NCBI GenBank assembly: GCA_010909165.1
Contig: VJWM01000202.1
Span: 292,271 to 356,270, forward strand
Direction of reading: 5' to 3'
Length of the DNA stretch: 64,000 nucleotides
Origin: Anthoceros angustus
Lineage: Eukaryota > Streptophyta > Anthocerotopsida > Anthocerotales > Anthocerotaceae
Positions 20,831 to 32,029 of this stretch are shown here, in pieces. Numbering within the stretch: the stretch's first letter is position 1; the number at the start of each line of letters is the position of its first letter. Under the pieces are notes generated by a model that worked only from the letters and a program-made list of their open reading frames with translations, did no database searches and was not told the origin of the DNA. Both the position numbers and the translations under genes were made by a program.

Positions 20831-21480
20831 AGGCTCCTTCCACTCTACACCTCTAATCCTCTACTCATCTCCTCATCCTCTTCCTCCTAGTCTAACCTCG
20901 ATTCGGGCTTCTTGGTTTCGACTCGCCCTTACAGCTGGCTGCACAGGGTCGCCTCCACCCGGCAAGTTCTTCCTTGGGCGGTTGCTATGAGTTTGACACC
21001 GCAGGAACCTCGAGTCTTTCCTGTAGTCTACCCTCAAGCCGAGAGTTCTGCAGGCATTTGCCACACACCCAAAGCAAAGCAATTTCACAGCAACCATTCA
21101 CAAGGGAGCAACTCGTTTAGGCACTTGCGAGCAAGTCCTCCACCAAGCACTCGACCACCGCGACTTCCTCTCTGCAGACATGTTGGCTCACGGACACGAA
21201 ATTCCTCTGTAATGGCAAAGGACTCGGTGGCGTGGGCGCAAGACATGATACTTTACTTTGTGAAATCCTCCTCCTCTTATAGGAGGCCTTCCACATACAA
21301 CCTCCCTTGGGTGACCCTCTGCAGTCACCTTTTCCAATATTCTATTATTTCCTACATGACATTTAATGTCGGCACCTAAGTCTATTATGCATTTCTTGGT
21401 AAATCTATTCTAGCAACTTCACCTAAGTCTATCCTCGAAGGATGTCGATTACATCACATCCTTCCTATTCTTCTACCTAG
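20831..21480. other. No recognised gene
   Basis: A plus-strand open stretch at 20912-21379 has no recognisable domain. A frame around 21080-21210 is fairly free of stops, but I could not assign it. It probably belongs to the surrounding gypsy debris. Confidence 0.25.
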
Positions 21481-24400
21481 CATTTATGGCCCTTGACCAC
21501 ATCTAGTCTTCACCCTGCTGGGGTAGGGACGTGTCCGTGGTGGATTGGCTCCCTCGCCCTCCTTTTGCTCTTGCCCCTTCCCAGCCTTTGTCCGCTTCCT
21601 AATGTGTGGGGCAAGTACAATCTTGCCCCTTCCTCCATCTCCGCGGGGCGGCGTCTGGATTCCTCTGGCCCTCCAGCAATCGCGCTTCCCGCCGCGCACC
21701 TAGGCGCCCCTTTCTCCATCTCCGTCGCCTGGTCGCGATCCGTTTATTCGCACCCTACCGCGGTAGTCTGGCAGACTACCGGGGTAGGCTGACTACCTAC
21801 CGTGGTAGTCTGGCCCCTAGCTCCCTTACTTCCTTCTTTCCTGCTTCCGCTCGGTGAGGGTTTCTTGGGTCAGGATCTTCATTGCTCTTTGCCTTCCGTC
21901 TGATTTGTCCATACCTATCATAGAGCACCCTTCATCCCCATCTGCCCACCATGCGGATTTTCTGCCTAATCTCTCCGGGCCCTTTTTGCGTTGGACTCCT
22001 CCTCGGGTCCGGTTCCTCCCTTACTCGCGGGATAAATTCCTCACCCCTTCCTCTCAGGTGGACCCGTCCTTAGTTTCCTCCGGTGGGGTTGTCTCTCCCA
22101 CCACCCTGCTCCCTTGGGGGTATCTTCTGCACCCCGGCCTTTCCATCTTGATTGGGCTCGCGTCCCAACTCCCCAACAAGCTGCTGCCCAGCACCCCTAC
22201 TCGGTGATCGGCGGACTACCGGCGTGGTCAGTCCCACGGTAGTCTGGCGGACTACCGTGGTGTGTCACCTCACGGTGGGGTGACCCCCTGGTGGTGTCTC
22301 CTTGCTCTCGCGCCGTCTCCCGATCACGGTGTCGCGGTGGCTCCTTCACCTCGACTCCTCAGTTCCTCGAGTCCATTTCGTGATGGCCTCATCAAAATCG
22401 GAGGCCTCTGGCTGCACTTGTTGCGGCTCCTTCATCATCATGAGGACCCAATGTCCTCCTTTTAAATGTAAGACTTCGTTGTTGGCCTTCAAGATCTGTT
22501 GTGGAGGTGAGCCCCAAGTTGTGATGCATTTGGAGATCATCAATCTCCGTGGGCCACTCTCCATCTTCGCACCTACCTTGTAGGCATCTCTTGCGGTGGT
22601 TAATTCTCCCACCTTCACATGGAGGTTACATTCTCCTCCCTCACTTCCTTTGGTGGCCAATTTTGCACGAAGGGCATAGTCAAAATCGCTTCCTCACTAC
22701 CGGCATTCATGCACCACCTTCTTGTGGCGCTCCTCCTCTGAGACCTCCTTTGTTCCAGTCCTAATTCTGGGCAAGCCCCTCTCGCTTGCCAAGCATTCCT
22801 TTCGCGCTCCACTCTGTCTTGTGCTTCTCGCTCGCGCTCCTCTTCCAAATTGTACGGGTCCTTCTCAACTCCTCTCCCATATCCGGATTTTGATAGCTTG
22901 AGTAGCCATCACACACTCATGTCGCCCACTTTGAGTTGCCTTCTCCTTTCCTAGTGCCTCCTTGCTTTTCCTCTCTTGCTCTAATTGGGCAAAATGCTCT
23001 TCCGCCTTTTGCCTCCAAGAATCCTTTTGGGTTGTTGCGAATGGCTCTTTCTTGACTTGTGACAACTTCCCTCAGGGGCTTTCTCTGCGTTGTTCTATGT
23101 GCGTTGGAGCTTCTCCTGACCTTTCCAATTTGGCTGCCTTTTCATCGGACTCCATGGCTTCCAATTGCCATTTGGTCCCTGCCTTTCTTCCGGCCATGTC
23201 TTGAGATTTCACTTCCTCTTGGCATGCCCACAAGGAGGCTGCTAGGTCCCTAGCCCCTTCAAATCCACCTGAGTGCTTCACAAGCTCGGCAATTCTCCTA
23301 GGGGTCCTAATTCCACCCCTCCTTCTTGCTGGAAATTTCCAGCTCTCACGCACCGGGCCATTGGCGGCGGCGGTCCCTTCACCGTCGCTCCATCCGCTCT
23401 CCCACCCAGTAGCGGAGATGGTGGCCTCGGCGCCGCTCGCGGCACCTCATCTTCTCCTTCCCTTCCACCGGTAGGCTTTGCGGCGTGGGGTGCCTCTGTG
23501 TGGCTCCCCCGTGGTAGTGCCTACCTACCATGGTGGGGTGGCCCGCCTAACTGCCCACCCTTGGGTGGCGCCTCCCTGGGGAGTGCAGCCGGGTGCCTCT
23601 CGTAGGCACAAAGGAGATGGTGGGGACTCCCCACTCTGGGGCTGTCACCCCTCCTGTGGTCCTTCTCTCATAGACCACCATTCGGCCTTCCTCGGGTTCA
23701 CCTCCTCTCCCTTGCTTGCTCACTGTGGAAAGATTCCCACTCGGCAACCTTGTTGCCTCGCATCTTCTCCTCTTGCTTCTAGCATGCTTGTGGAGGTCGA
23801 CCTCCCACCGTCTTCGCAATGCAAAGGCAAAGGCCTTTCCAACCTCGGTGGAGATGGATGACCTCAAAGGGATGCCATGCATCTTCAAGCTCCTTGCTTG
23901 TGAGAAGTCCCTCGGTTTCCCATAAATGCACCAAATAGGTGCTAAGGTAGCAGGCCTTGGCCTTCCTCATCCACGAATTTGGCTTGAGGAGCTTCTCCGG
24001 TGGTGGATGTAGGCCTCATACATAATAGTCCCCAATCGGCTTGGCTCCCATGGAAATCTTCCACAAAAATTGGAGGAAGTTGGTCTTTGAAATAAGAAGT
24101 CGTTGGTAATTTACCAACCCCAGCACAATCTTTGCGAAGAGCCTCCACTTGACTCCTTGATGCTCTCGGTCTTCCAGCCATTCTTGGCGTGGGCCTTCAC
24201 TCCTCCATCCATCATGTCAAGGAACTCCTGCGGGATGTCGGAGAGTGTCCTCTTCCTCCATTCGACCTTTCGAGAGAGCAATTCGAGCTCTCCTCCTCCG
24301 GTCTTCCATACACTGTCGAATACTTACGGTCCAGCGGGGATCCGTTCTAGCATTCCTCTCATTAGTGCGGCAGGCGCTTCCGATTGATGGAGGTTGATGT

Positions 24401-25130
24401 AACACTCCTCAATCAATTCCAAATTGGTGTAGGCCCATTGGCGGCCATACACCCATCCTAGTTGGATGTTCTCCTCCTCGCCTTGCGAAAATCAACCAAA
24501 TCTCGGGGTTGAGCTGCCCGCAAAGCAAGTGAATTGGGGCATCAACCTCACCTCACAGCGGTAGCGCTCCACCTTCTTTCCTTCCTCCTCTCGAGGAGCC
24601 TTTGCGGCTCCTTCCCTTGCCTTTTCCACTCGAGGCATGGTGGCGTTCCTTCAAGTGCTCAGGAAGGATTACTCTCCAATTTGAGAGCTTCAAAATTTCA
24701 CCCAACACTCTTCCTTGTTGCGGTAACACACTTCTGCGGCTGCTTAGCCACGGCAGTTTTCATGCTGCCACCTTCTCCGTTGGCCTTCCTTGAGGCGTGC
24801 CGCCACCAATTCTCCTTCAGCTCTCAATTTACCGCCGCGCTCTCTGCTCCGCCTTCTTGGCTCGCTTCACACTTCCTCTTCCGGTGGTTGGTGCGTGGTG
24901 AGCTCCTTCCTTGCTTCGGCACTCGCGCTTTCTTCCTTCACCGGTCTCCCGTCTTGCGCTCTGGGTCTCCTTTTCGATGGGCGCCGCAGCGGCTCCGCCT
25001 CGCTCGGCTTTCCTGGCGATGGCGGCTTTCCTTCTTCTGCGTCTTCGCTCCAACTCCAGCTCTCGTTCTAGCTCTTGGAAGGAGAAGCGGCGCACTTTGC
25101 CTCCTTTGGATATGCACGGCGCGCAACCCT
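21480..25130 (-). pseudogene. Charged coiled-coil coding region, probably decayed retrotransposon ORF
   Basis: On the minus strand a broken series of frames encodes very charged, helix-forming protein: R-E-L-E-L-E-R-R-R-R-R-R-K near 25070, L-E-Q-E-R-K-S-K-E-A-L near 22980, and E-E-E-R-E-R-E-A-Q-D near 22840. Between them, near 23830-23900, K-M-H-G-I-P-L-R-S-S recalls the core of DUF4283-like gag proteins, but weakly. Frames switch every 100-300 bp. The plus-strand ORFs across the same region are Ser/Leu/Pro-rich antisense shadows. It lies downstream of the gypsy integrase on the same strand, so it could be a 3' extra ORF or a second element. I do not claim a function. Confidence 0.4.
21755..22270. 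repeat. Cluster of ACTACCG-GGTAGT palindromic motifs
   Basis: Short inverted motifs of the form ACTACCGYGGTAGTC recur at about 21757-21812 (four times) and 22215-22260, with weaker copies at 23510-23535. Each can fold on itself. No regular spacer is present, so this is not a CRISPR-like array. Confidence 0.6.
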
Positions 25131-25139
25131 AGATTGGTT

Positions 25140-25640
25140 CATCATTCCAAAATCCTAATTCTATCTAACTACCTATTTTCCTATCACCTTTCTATCCTAA
25201 TTAACTTCTACTTATATATTTATTCCCTATTGGTGAGCATATATAGTGGATATCCCCTCTATTCTAATTTCCTTTTAGCGAGATTGTCGACCTACCGTGT
25301 GATACGCGACTTACAGCATGATCGCTTCCTTCTCGACCTACGGCGTGTGTGGCGACCTACGGTGATGCCGACCTACCAACCTTTGGATGCCCTCACGCCT
25401 CGTCGGGGTCGTTTGACCCGTTCTTCTTCTGGGATATCCTCTTCATCTTCCTAACAATATCCTACAACTCCGACTTCAAGATTCTCGAAAATTTCTTGGC
25501 ATGCTCCTCTTCAATCGTTCTTAGCCAAAAAAATCAAACTTGTTTTGTCTTGCTCTTTTGGGCTGGTTGCCCAAACTTTTGCGTTCACATACTCCCCACC
25601 TCATCTGTTTGCGTCCTCGCAAACAGCGTACTCAGTGAGG
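25140..25640. other. T-rich stretch without a gene; possible decayed gypsy 3' LTR
   Basis: Pyrimidine- and AT-rich DNA between the integrase C-terminus (25650) and the charged region. A small repeat of CGACCTACGGCGTG / CGACCTACCGTGTG occurs at 25288-25370. No coding frame was recognised. Confidence 0.3.
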
Positions 25641-25649
25641 TACCTTCCA

Positions 25650-26680
25650 CCCATTGACTCGGTGGTAATTCGCCCGTGGAGTTACCGGATCCATTCTCGT
25701 ATCTGCGACCACCTCGTAAGGTCCCATCCATCTCCTAAGCTTCCTGGAAAGTCTAGGTACCGACTATCATATAGAAGAACCAAATCCCGTCCACGATAGT
25801 CTCTTGCTTCCTTAACTTCCCATCATGCGATCTTTTACGAGTTCACGAATCCATTGTGTTTCTTCTAAAGCATCCTCCCTATGCTCCTCTGCTCTATGAA
25901 GCTTCTAACCTAGCTACGACTATCCTCTCGGTCATCGTTCATCCTCCATGATCACAGGTAGGTACTTCAAATTCCACGGGCATCACGGTGACATACCATA
26001 TGTTAAATAATATGGTGTCTTCTTTGTGGTTATCTTCTCCATGATCTGTAGGCCCACAATGCGAATGCAACTTAGCATCCCAATCATACATGTGTCCGAT
26101 TACCTTGGTGAGGATTGTGCGAGCAACCCATTCGTCTTCTCCGTCAATCCATTTGCCTTTGGGGTTGTAGGAGTCGTCTTCGATCGGATGTTGAAGTAGG
26201 TGGTTAGGGACTCGGCGACCGAGTTGAGGAAATGTGTCCCCGGTCGTGACCAACTCTAAAGGACATCCATACCTCGTTATGATGTTCTCGAATAAAAATT
26301 TGGCTGCGTCGTCATCCTTCCTCGTGCTTCCACCATCTTTGTACAATAATCCGTAGCCACCAAAATGTCTTCTTAGTCCATTGCGTTGGTGGTTTGATCG
26401 GTCCTCTGATCGATTCCCCACTTCTCGAGCGGTGCTAGCGGTAAGATGTAGGTAAGAGGCCATTGTGTCGACAACGTGGGCCGTCCAACCCTCGACACGC
26501 ATCACACCTCGGTGAACTCCCACATCCTTTTGCATCGTAGCCCACGAATCCCGCATTCAAAATCTTCTTAACGGTCACCTGTAGCGAATAGTGTCCACCT
26601 GCCTCTTCGGCATGTAGCGCCTCCGTGACGAGTGAAGCTTCTTCAGCCGAGGCATCTCGGATCTTCGTCCGGCCCAAGTT
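25650..26680 (-). pseudogene. Ty3/gypsy integrase
   Basis: In order on the minus strand: a zinc-binding segment near 26550-26620 with H-Y-S-L-Q-V-T-V-K-K-I-L-N-A-G-F and C-D-A-C, which is the H-H-C-C domain; core text K-F-L-F-E-N-I-I-T-R-Y-G-C-P-L-E-L-V-T (26240-26300) before the catalytic Asp; V-M-P-V-E-F-E-V near 25960, the usual core exit; and M-G-P-Y-E-V-V near 25730, the GPY/F module of gypsy integrases. Frames are broken by several indels. Confidence 0.8.
26325..26545. repeat. Segment duplicated at 26920-27138 (integrase part)
   Basis: About 215 bp starting TGCTTCCACCATCTT and ending ACATCCTTTTGCA recurs almost identically 595 bp further on, inside the same gypsy body. The copies differ by a few one-base indels. 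Confidence 0.9.
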
Positions 26681-26919
26681 TGTACAAGATGCCTTCCCTT
26701 AGGCAATAGGGTGCGGCTTTATGGAGAAAACAGCCCGCCCTTCCTGGACAACCATCCGGCATGATTCCATGCTCCGAGAATTTCGTACTTCACGCTCAAC
26801 AATATCGGCATGAACGCCCCTCGCGTTCTAATCTCCTCCTTCCGGGCATACCACGTCGCCTCCTCCTAGGACGTCCGTTAGTAGCTCCGGATGGCGTGTA
26901 TCCATCCACGGCCGCCTCC

Positions 26920-27260
26920 TTGCTTCCACCATCTTGTACAATAATCCGTAGCCACCAAAATGTCGCTTCTTAGTCCATTGCGTTGGTGGTTTGATCGGTC
27001 CTCTGATCGATTCCCCACTTCTCGAATGGTGCTAACGGTAAGATGTAGGTAAGAGGCCATTGTGTCGACAACGTGGGCCGTCCAACCCTCGACACGCATC
27101 ACACCTCCGAGTGAACTCCCACACATCCTTTTGCAGGAGCTTACCCCGTGCTACGAGGTGTACCCATCGGCAATCCTTCACGACAAATCGGCTTGTTGAC
27201 AAGATACTTCAACGCAAAATGGTCAACATGAACGCCCCTCGCGTTCCAATCTCCTCCTCC
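26920..27260. repeat. Mosaic of four segments copied from the same gypsy element
   Basis: From left to right this tract repeats pieces found at 26325-26545, then 29259-29291 (GAGCTTACCC...GGTGTACCCA), then 27750-27812 (GGCAATCCTTC...GGTCAACATGAA), then 26812-26845 (GAACGCCCCTCGCGTTC...). It interrupts the natural RNase H-to-integrase order. Confidence 0.8.
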
Positions 27261-27560
27261 TAGGGCCTTCTCCTCCTCGCGGCCTCATGGCGCTGGCTTG
27301 ACCTCGCCAAGTGTGGGGCCTTCCTCGCTCAAAAGCGGTGCTCTCATGTCCGCTTTTGCTTCCTTTTGCCAACGTGGCCTCCACTTGCAGCCCTCACTGC
27401 TCACCCTTGAGGAGCATTCAGCCTCCTCCTTGCGCCCATGCTGGCGCCATCCTATCTCCTCGGTTCCAGTTGTCCTGCTGCGGCTTTTCACACTGGCTCC
27501 CTTCTTGCTCATTTGGCCTCTCTGTTGGCAACAAGACTTGCTGATCAATTCTTAGGCCGT

Positions 27561-28240
27561 CTACAACATGCTCACGTCCTCCCCCTTTGACCCAGTCGTG
27601 GCAACCAACTCCTCGTCAGGAAATCGGTCATCTGTGGCCTCAAGTCGCTCTCCAGTTTTCAGGCGAGAAATGAAATCAGCATTCTGATGTTGCTTCCCTG
27701 GCCTAGTCTCCACGTCGTAGTCAAATTCTTGCAGCAGTAGTACCCATCTGGCAATCCTTCCTGACAAATCTGGCTTGTTGACAAGATACTTCAACGCAAA
27801 ATGGTCAACATGAAACGTCACCTTGCAAGCAAGCAGATAGTGTCTAAACTTCTTACAGGAGTAAATGATACCAAGACCCTCCCGCTCTGTGGTTGAGTAG
27901 TTCTTTTCAGCATCCGTGAGCTGTCTACGCATAGAAAATCGGATGATCCCGTTTCTTCTCGTCCTTCTGGCTTAAGACGGTCCCAATGGCATAAGCGGAC
28001 ACATCCACGTATACATGAAACGGCTTCTCCCAGTCTGGCGGCTGTAATGTTGGCGCGCTCACCAAGCTGTCCTTCAGCTGCTGAAAAGCCTCCTGTCTTG
28101 CATTGGTCCATTCGAAGGGTGTATCCTTCTTGGTCAATTGTGTCAACAAGGCGCCTTCTTGGCGAAATCCTTGATGAACCTCCTGTAATACCCTACGAGT
28201 CCTACAAAAGCTACTTTGCCTCACCGTTTGTGGTGCGTCC
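27561..28240 (-). pseudogene. Ty3/gypsy RNase H and connection domain
   Basis: From 28240: F-E-W-T, then Q-E-A-F-Q-Q-L-K-D-S-L-V-S-A-P-T-L, the entry to the RNase H domain, then P-F-H-V-Y-V-D-V-S-A-Y-A-I-G-T-V-L-S-Q, with the D-A-S equivalent (here D-V-S). After a frame change at about 27930, L-T-D-A-E-K-N-Y-S-T-T-E-R-E, with the catalytic Glu, H-Y-L-L-A-C-K-V, D-H-F-A-L-K-Y-L-V and N-A-D-F-I-S-R, the domain's end. All landmarks are in order. Confidence 0.9.
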
Positions 28241-28284
28241 ATCTCGACTATGCTACCTTCTCCTTATCTACCTGCAATCCTCGC

Positions 28285-28805
28285 TCACGAAACTCGATGT
28301 GCTAACAAAATGCCCTCCATCATGCCAAAATAACACTTCCCCGGATGAAGTTTCATGTTCGACTCTCTGCATTTCTGGAAACATTGCCTCAAATGGTCTA
28401 GATGCAGGTTTCTCCTCCCAAACACGAAATCATCCAGGAATACCTCCATGAACTTCCTCAGAAAATCTCGGAATATCGCGTTCACCACACTCTGGAAAGT
28501 GGCAGGGGCATTGCACAATCCGAAGGGGAGCTTCGAATAAGCGTAAGTTCCCCAATCCGTTGTGAACGTTGTCTTGTCCTGATCCTCCTTCCGCAGCGAA
28601 ATCTGATTGTACCCAGAATACCCGTCCAAGAAACTGTACATCTCATGTCCGGCCTGCTGTCCATGAAAGGTAAAGGGTGATGATCCTTCTTCGTTGCTTC
28701 ATTGAGCTTCCTGAAATCTTGACACACTCGAACCTTTCCCTGCTGCTTCTTTGGTACAATCACGATGGGCGACCCACTCCTTTGGTGAGCCGGATAAATC
28801 ACCCA
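28285..28805 (-). pseudogene. Ty3/gypsy reverse transcriptase
   Basis: RVT_1 motifs on the minus strand: S-P-I-V-I-V-P-K-K, then V-R-V-C-Q-D-F-R-K-L-N-E (28700-28780). After a frame change: F-L-D-G-Y-S-G-Y-N-Q-I, then K-T-T-F-T-T-D-W-G-T-Y-A-Y and L-P-F-G-L-C-N-A-P-A-T-F-Q. The catalytic box reads V-F-L-D-D-F-V-F, keeping both Asp of the Y-x-D-D site with Phe for Tyr. Two frameshifts break it. Confidence 0.9.
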
Positions 28806-29479
28806 CCTCCAAGTATTGGTCGGTGATCCTTAACAACCATGGAATACTTGGGATTCGGCTGTATTGCTTGATCCTCAGTCTTGCCCTCCTTCAAGTCGAT
28901 TCGATGTATCCCAGTTCTTCGGTATCCTGTCATGTCGGTAATCTTGAAGGCAAACACATCGACATACTCCCTAAGCACCCTCTGAAACTCTTCTTTTCTA
29001 CCGCCTAGGTACTTAGAAATCTTGACTACCTTGCTAGGTTCTAACTCTAGGTCTTCTACGGATCTACATATGTTCCTCTACCTGCTATACCGGTTCCGGA
29101 CCCTCCCGAAAATCTCGATCATAGGCCTACCCTTCCAAAAGGCTACACCTTCCTATGTGCCTCATCCTCGACTCTCTACTTTCCTCTATATGTAAACAGT
29201 ACACCAAATCACTCTTTATTTCGGCGAGATCAAAGACCCCGATATGCTTGGTCACGCCCGAGGAGCTTACCCGTGCTACCCGAGGTGTACCCACAGATTG
29301 CGACTTCATGGGAGCCTTGCCCCATGACACAAAAGCATCGCCGCAGTCCGTTCATCGGACTTGAAGGTGATGCCACTACGACCAAAATCAAAACACACGC
29401 AGACCATACAACCAAGGCCTACCTATCAAAACCTTATAGCCTAACCAAACCGCCGCATCACAATGTAGGTAAGATGGAA

Positions 29480-29780
29480 GGTGAGACCCCAATCACTACA
29501 TTCTCAAGACCCCCAATGGCTTCCTCCTTGTCCGTCGGCCATCCGTAAAAATACCGGGCCGGGTGAAACTTGAACCAAGTTGATGAGCTCCTCCGTCATC
29601 AAGTTGACTCGATCCGAATCTAATGGCACATTGGGCACCAAACACCCCGCAATCTCAACCTCAATCTCGGTGCCCCTAAATCAACGAGTTCGACCACATT
29701 TACCTCACCGCTTTCTCCTCACCGCTTGTGATTCCCCGATCGCCTCCTTCACAATTTTGCGGGATCTTGACTCACCGCAA
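29480..29780 (-). pseudogene. Ty3/gypsy aspartic protease remnant
   Basis: The minus strand reads N-V-P-L-D-S, then V-N-L-M-T-E-E-L, and a little later L-R-M-A-D-G. This matches the gypsy retropepsin region, in which a D-S/T-G triad is followed by V-N-I-M-S/T. Here D-S-D replaces D-S-G. It lies correctly between gag and RT. Confidence 0.55.
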
Positions 29781-30459
29781 GCAATCGCTCTCGACCACAA
29801 CGGTCAAGTAATGCGTCAAACCGAGATCTTATCCGACAAGTTTCCTCCCGCAGCCACTGGTCGATTCCGACCTTATTGGTAAAGTCGATTCCATGACCCT
29901 CCTCATCGGGGATCCATACCCGTGGATCCACCGGCCCGACCTCCACCTTCCTGTCGGGTGAGCTGTTAGCTCATCCTCCAAAGATTGCCGCCACTAATGT
30001 CGGGAGGAACGCACTGCCTCCTCCTTTGGCCCTTCGTTCCGCCCACCGGGGTAGTCCCGGTCTATCAGGGTGCCGATCACCGGGTAGTCCGCCACCCGCC
30101 TGGGCTGGGTGGGTCCGCTCGCCTCTCACCCGAACGCTGCGGCCTCCGGAGGCCAAGGTGAGTCGCCCTCACCTTCCTCCGCTTCCTCGTGCTCACGCTG
30201 CTTTTCCGCATCCGCCCTTCTCTCGACGGCCGACCGTGGTCACCGCCACCACCATCAACCTTCATCCGCGCCATCTCTCCTTCATCCTTCCTCCACACCC
30301 GGCCACCGAATCGCCGAAATCAACTCGCCTCCACCTTCAACACCGGGGTTACCGTGGAATGCGGTCTGGATTGGCCTCTTCCGGTGCTCGTGAACTCGAC
30401 CGGTCGGCCTGGTGTCACTCGGCCACCCCGTGCACCGGATCCCCATTTTATGTCCCAAT

Positions 30460-31340
30460 TCCTTACATACCGGCAAAAGGGCACATAACCCACTTGCTTC
30501 CGTGGTTCGGGCATTCGTTTGAGTAGTGACCTGGGCTCGCAATTATAACAACATCCGTGGAATTGCCATGCCTTGTGATGGATCTGGTCTCCATTGTCCC
30601 GGCGATGTCGGACGTGATCCATACCTTGAGGGAACTGTAGTCGGTTGGTAAGCCCTCATTGATTGAGGTGGCCGACTTCGACCGCCACGGTAGGCCCACA
30701 TACCAATAATCTCGGCATAACGGTTTCCACATGATTTACGTCGTCGCGAATACATTCTTTGGTGTGTCCCGCTTTTGATGATGAGCAATACACCAACCGG
30801 CCTCTGAAGGAGATCTTCGTGGAGCTTGATTCTTCACGCCTTGACCTCCAACTCGGTCAACCTCTTGGTCAAAGCCTCCACTTGTCCAAAGGCAATCCCT
30901 CCTCTGCTGCAGACGTTTCTCCTTCTCTCCATCCGACTTGTCAATTATCAACAGCATCTCTTTATTTCGAAGCACCAATCTCCTTACAATTTTATGAAGA
31001 TTACAGAGGAGCCAAGCCGTGGATTGGGGAACTATAACATGAGTGAGGTACATCCACCATAGGGAGAATCTTCTCAAGCCCAACACGGTGGATGAGGGAG
31101 GTGCTAGTCTTGCCACTTCCTCAAAGCACTCCACTTGGTACATTTCAGTGGAGATGGAGGGGCTCTAACCGGCCATGCTTTCAGAAGATGCTCTCGCATC
31201 CTTTTAAATTTTTTCACCCTGCCAAGCTTGGAGAGACCCTTACCCTTTGCTTTGAGGAAGACCCTGGGAGGGCAAACTTCTTCAAGCGCCCCAAAAAATG
31301 CTTTATACGCTTGAGTCTCCAAGAACACCTATGTATTATC
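30460..31340 (-). pseudogene. Ty3/gypsy gag remnant with split CCHC zinc knuckle
   Basis: Near 30520-30555 the minus strand reads C-Y-N-C in one frame and P-G-H-Y-S-N-E-C-P-N-H in the next. Together they are a canonical C-x2-C-x4-H-x4-C nucleocapsid knuckle broken by a one-base shift. Upstream, towards 31140, lies a fairly open but unassigned charged region, probably capsid. It is the N-terminal end of the same element as PR, RT, RNase H and integrase. Confidence 0.65.
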
Positions 31341-31810
31341 AGTTAGCTATTTGGGCTTCCTCAGGCAATGCCTATGTACTTGAACAATCAAGTCAATGCT
31401 ATCGATCTAGGAATTTTGCCGGGCTGCAACCTGTACCCTACTTCTAATCAGATCGGAAATTGAAAAAACATAGACACACAAATTCCGCTCTCTAAAGAAT
31501 TTGGCAGATTGTAAACTGCAACGGCTAAGGACCCCTGGATGTTAGGTCCGGTGTATTAGCCTACTTATACTGGCTAGAGTCTCAGAATCACGCCCGGCAC
31601 CACCCAGAAACAATACACAATCAAGCAAATTGCTCAAACCTTTCAAGGTCCTGATTTCGTAATTCAAAGAAAATCACAAAGCAAGTGTCTCGCTCCTAGT
31701 AGCAAAGACCCCTCTAGGCACGATTTTGAATATTGAGGACTCCAAGCCCTCATCGCGGCCCTCTTGTTGGCGTTCGTCATCACCTTCACGCCTCCAAATC
31801 ACTGCTCGTC
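31341..31810. other. No recognised gene; left flank of Copia element 2
   Basis: AT-balanced non-coding DNA between gypsy gag and the Copia LTR. It could be the gypsy leader or LTR, but no repeat partner was found in the window. Confidence 0.3.
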
Positions 31811-31997
31811 AGAACTTTATATGCTAACAATGAATCACAAGCATGCACACAAAAGAGTTGTAGATTAAAGAACAAAGTTCACTATACATATGTTACGGCA
31901 AGCAGCTTGTAATCAAGCTATGAAAGACCTAACCACCTAAAGTATAACCCTAAGAGTATAGGCAATGTACTAACAACTAACATTTATTTATTTAACA
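31811..31997 (-). repeat. 3' LTR of Copia element 2
   Basis: On the minus strand it starts TGTTAAATAAATAAATG. It matches 38245-38435 over its whole length apart from a short block near 31890-31915 and a few single changes. Its outer end (AGAACTTTAT on the plus strand) lacks the TGTAAAC seen in the other copy. Confidence 0.9.
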
Positions 31998-32029
31998 ATC
32001 CCACTCATTGCATACTTCTTAGTTATATA

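Noticed and set aside
21755-21815. Regular short palindromes considered as a CRISPR-like array
   Set aside because: Spacing is irregular, there are no unique spacers of constant length, and the DNA is clearly from a plant nucleus.
21480-25130. Long plus-strand Ser/Leu/Pro-rich ORFs (for example 24534-25454)
   Set aside because: They are antisense to a charged minus-strand series and have the composition expected of its complement. No motif was recognised.
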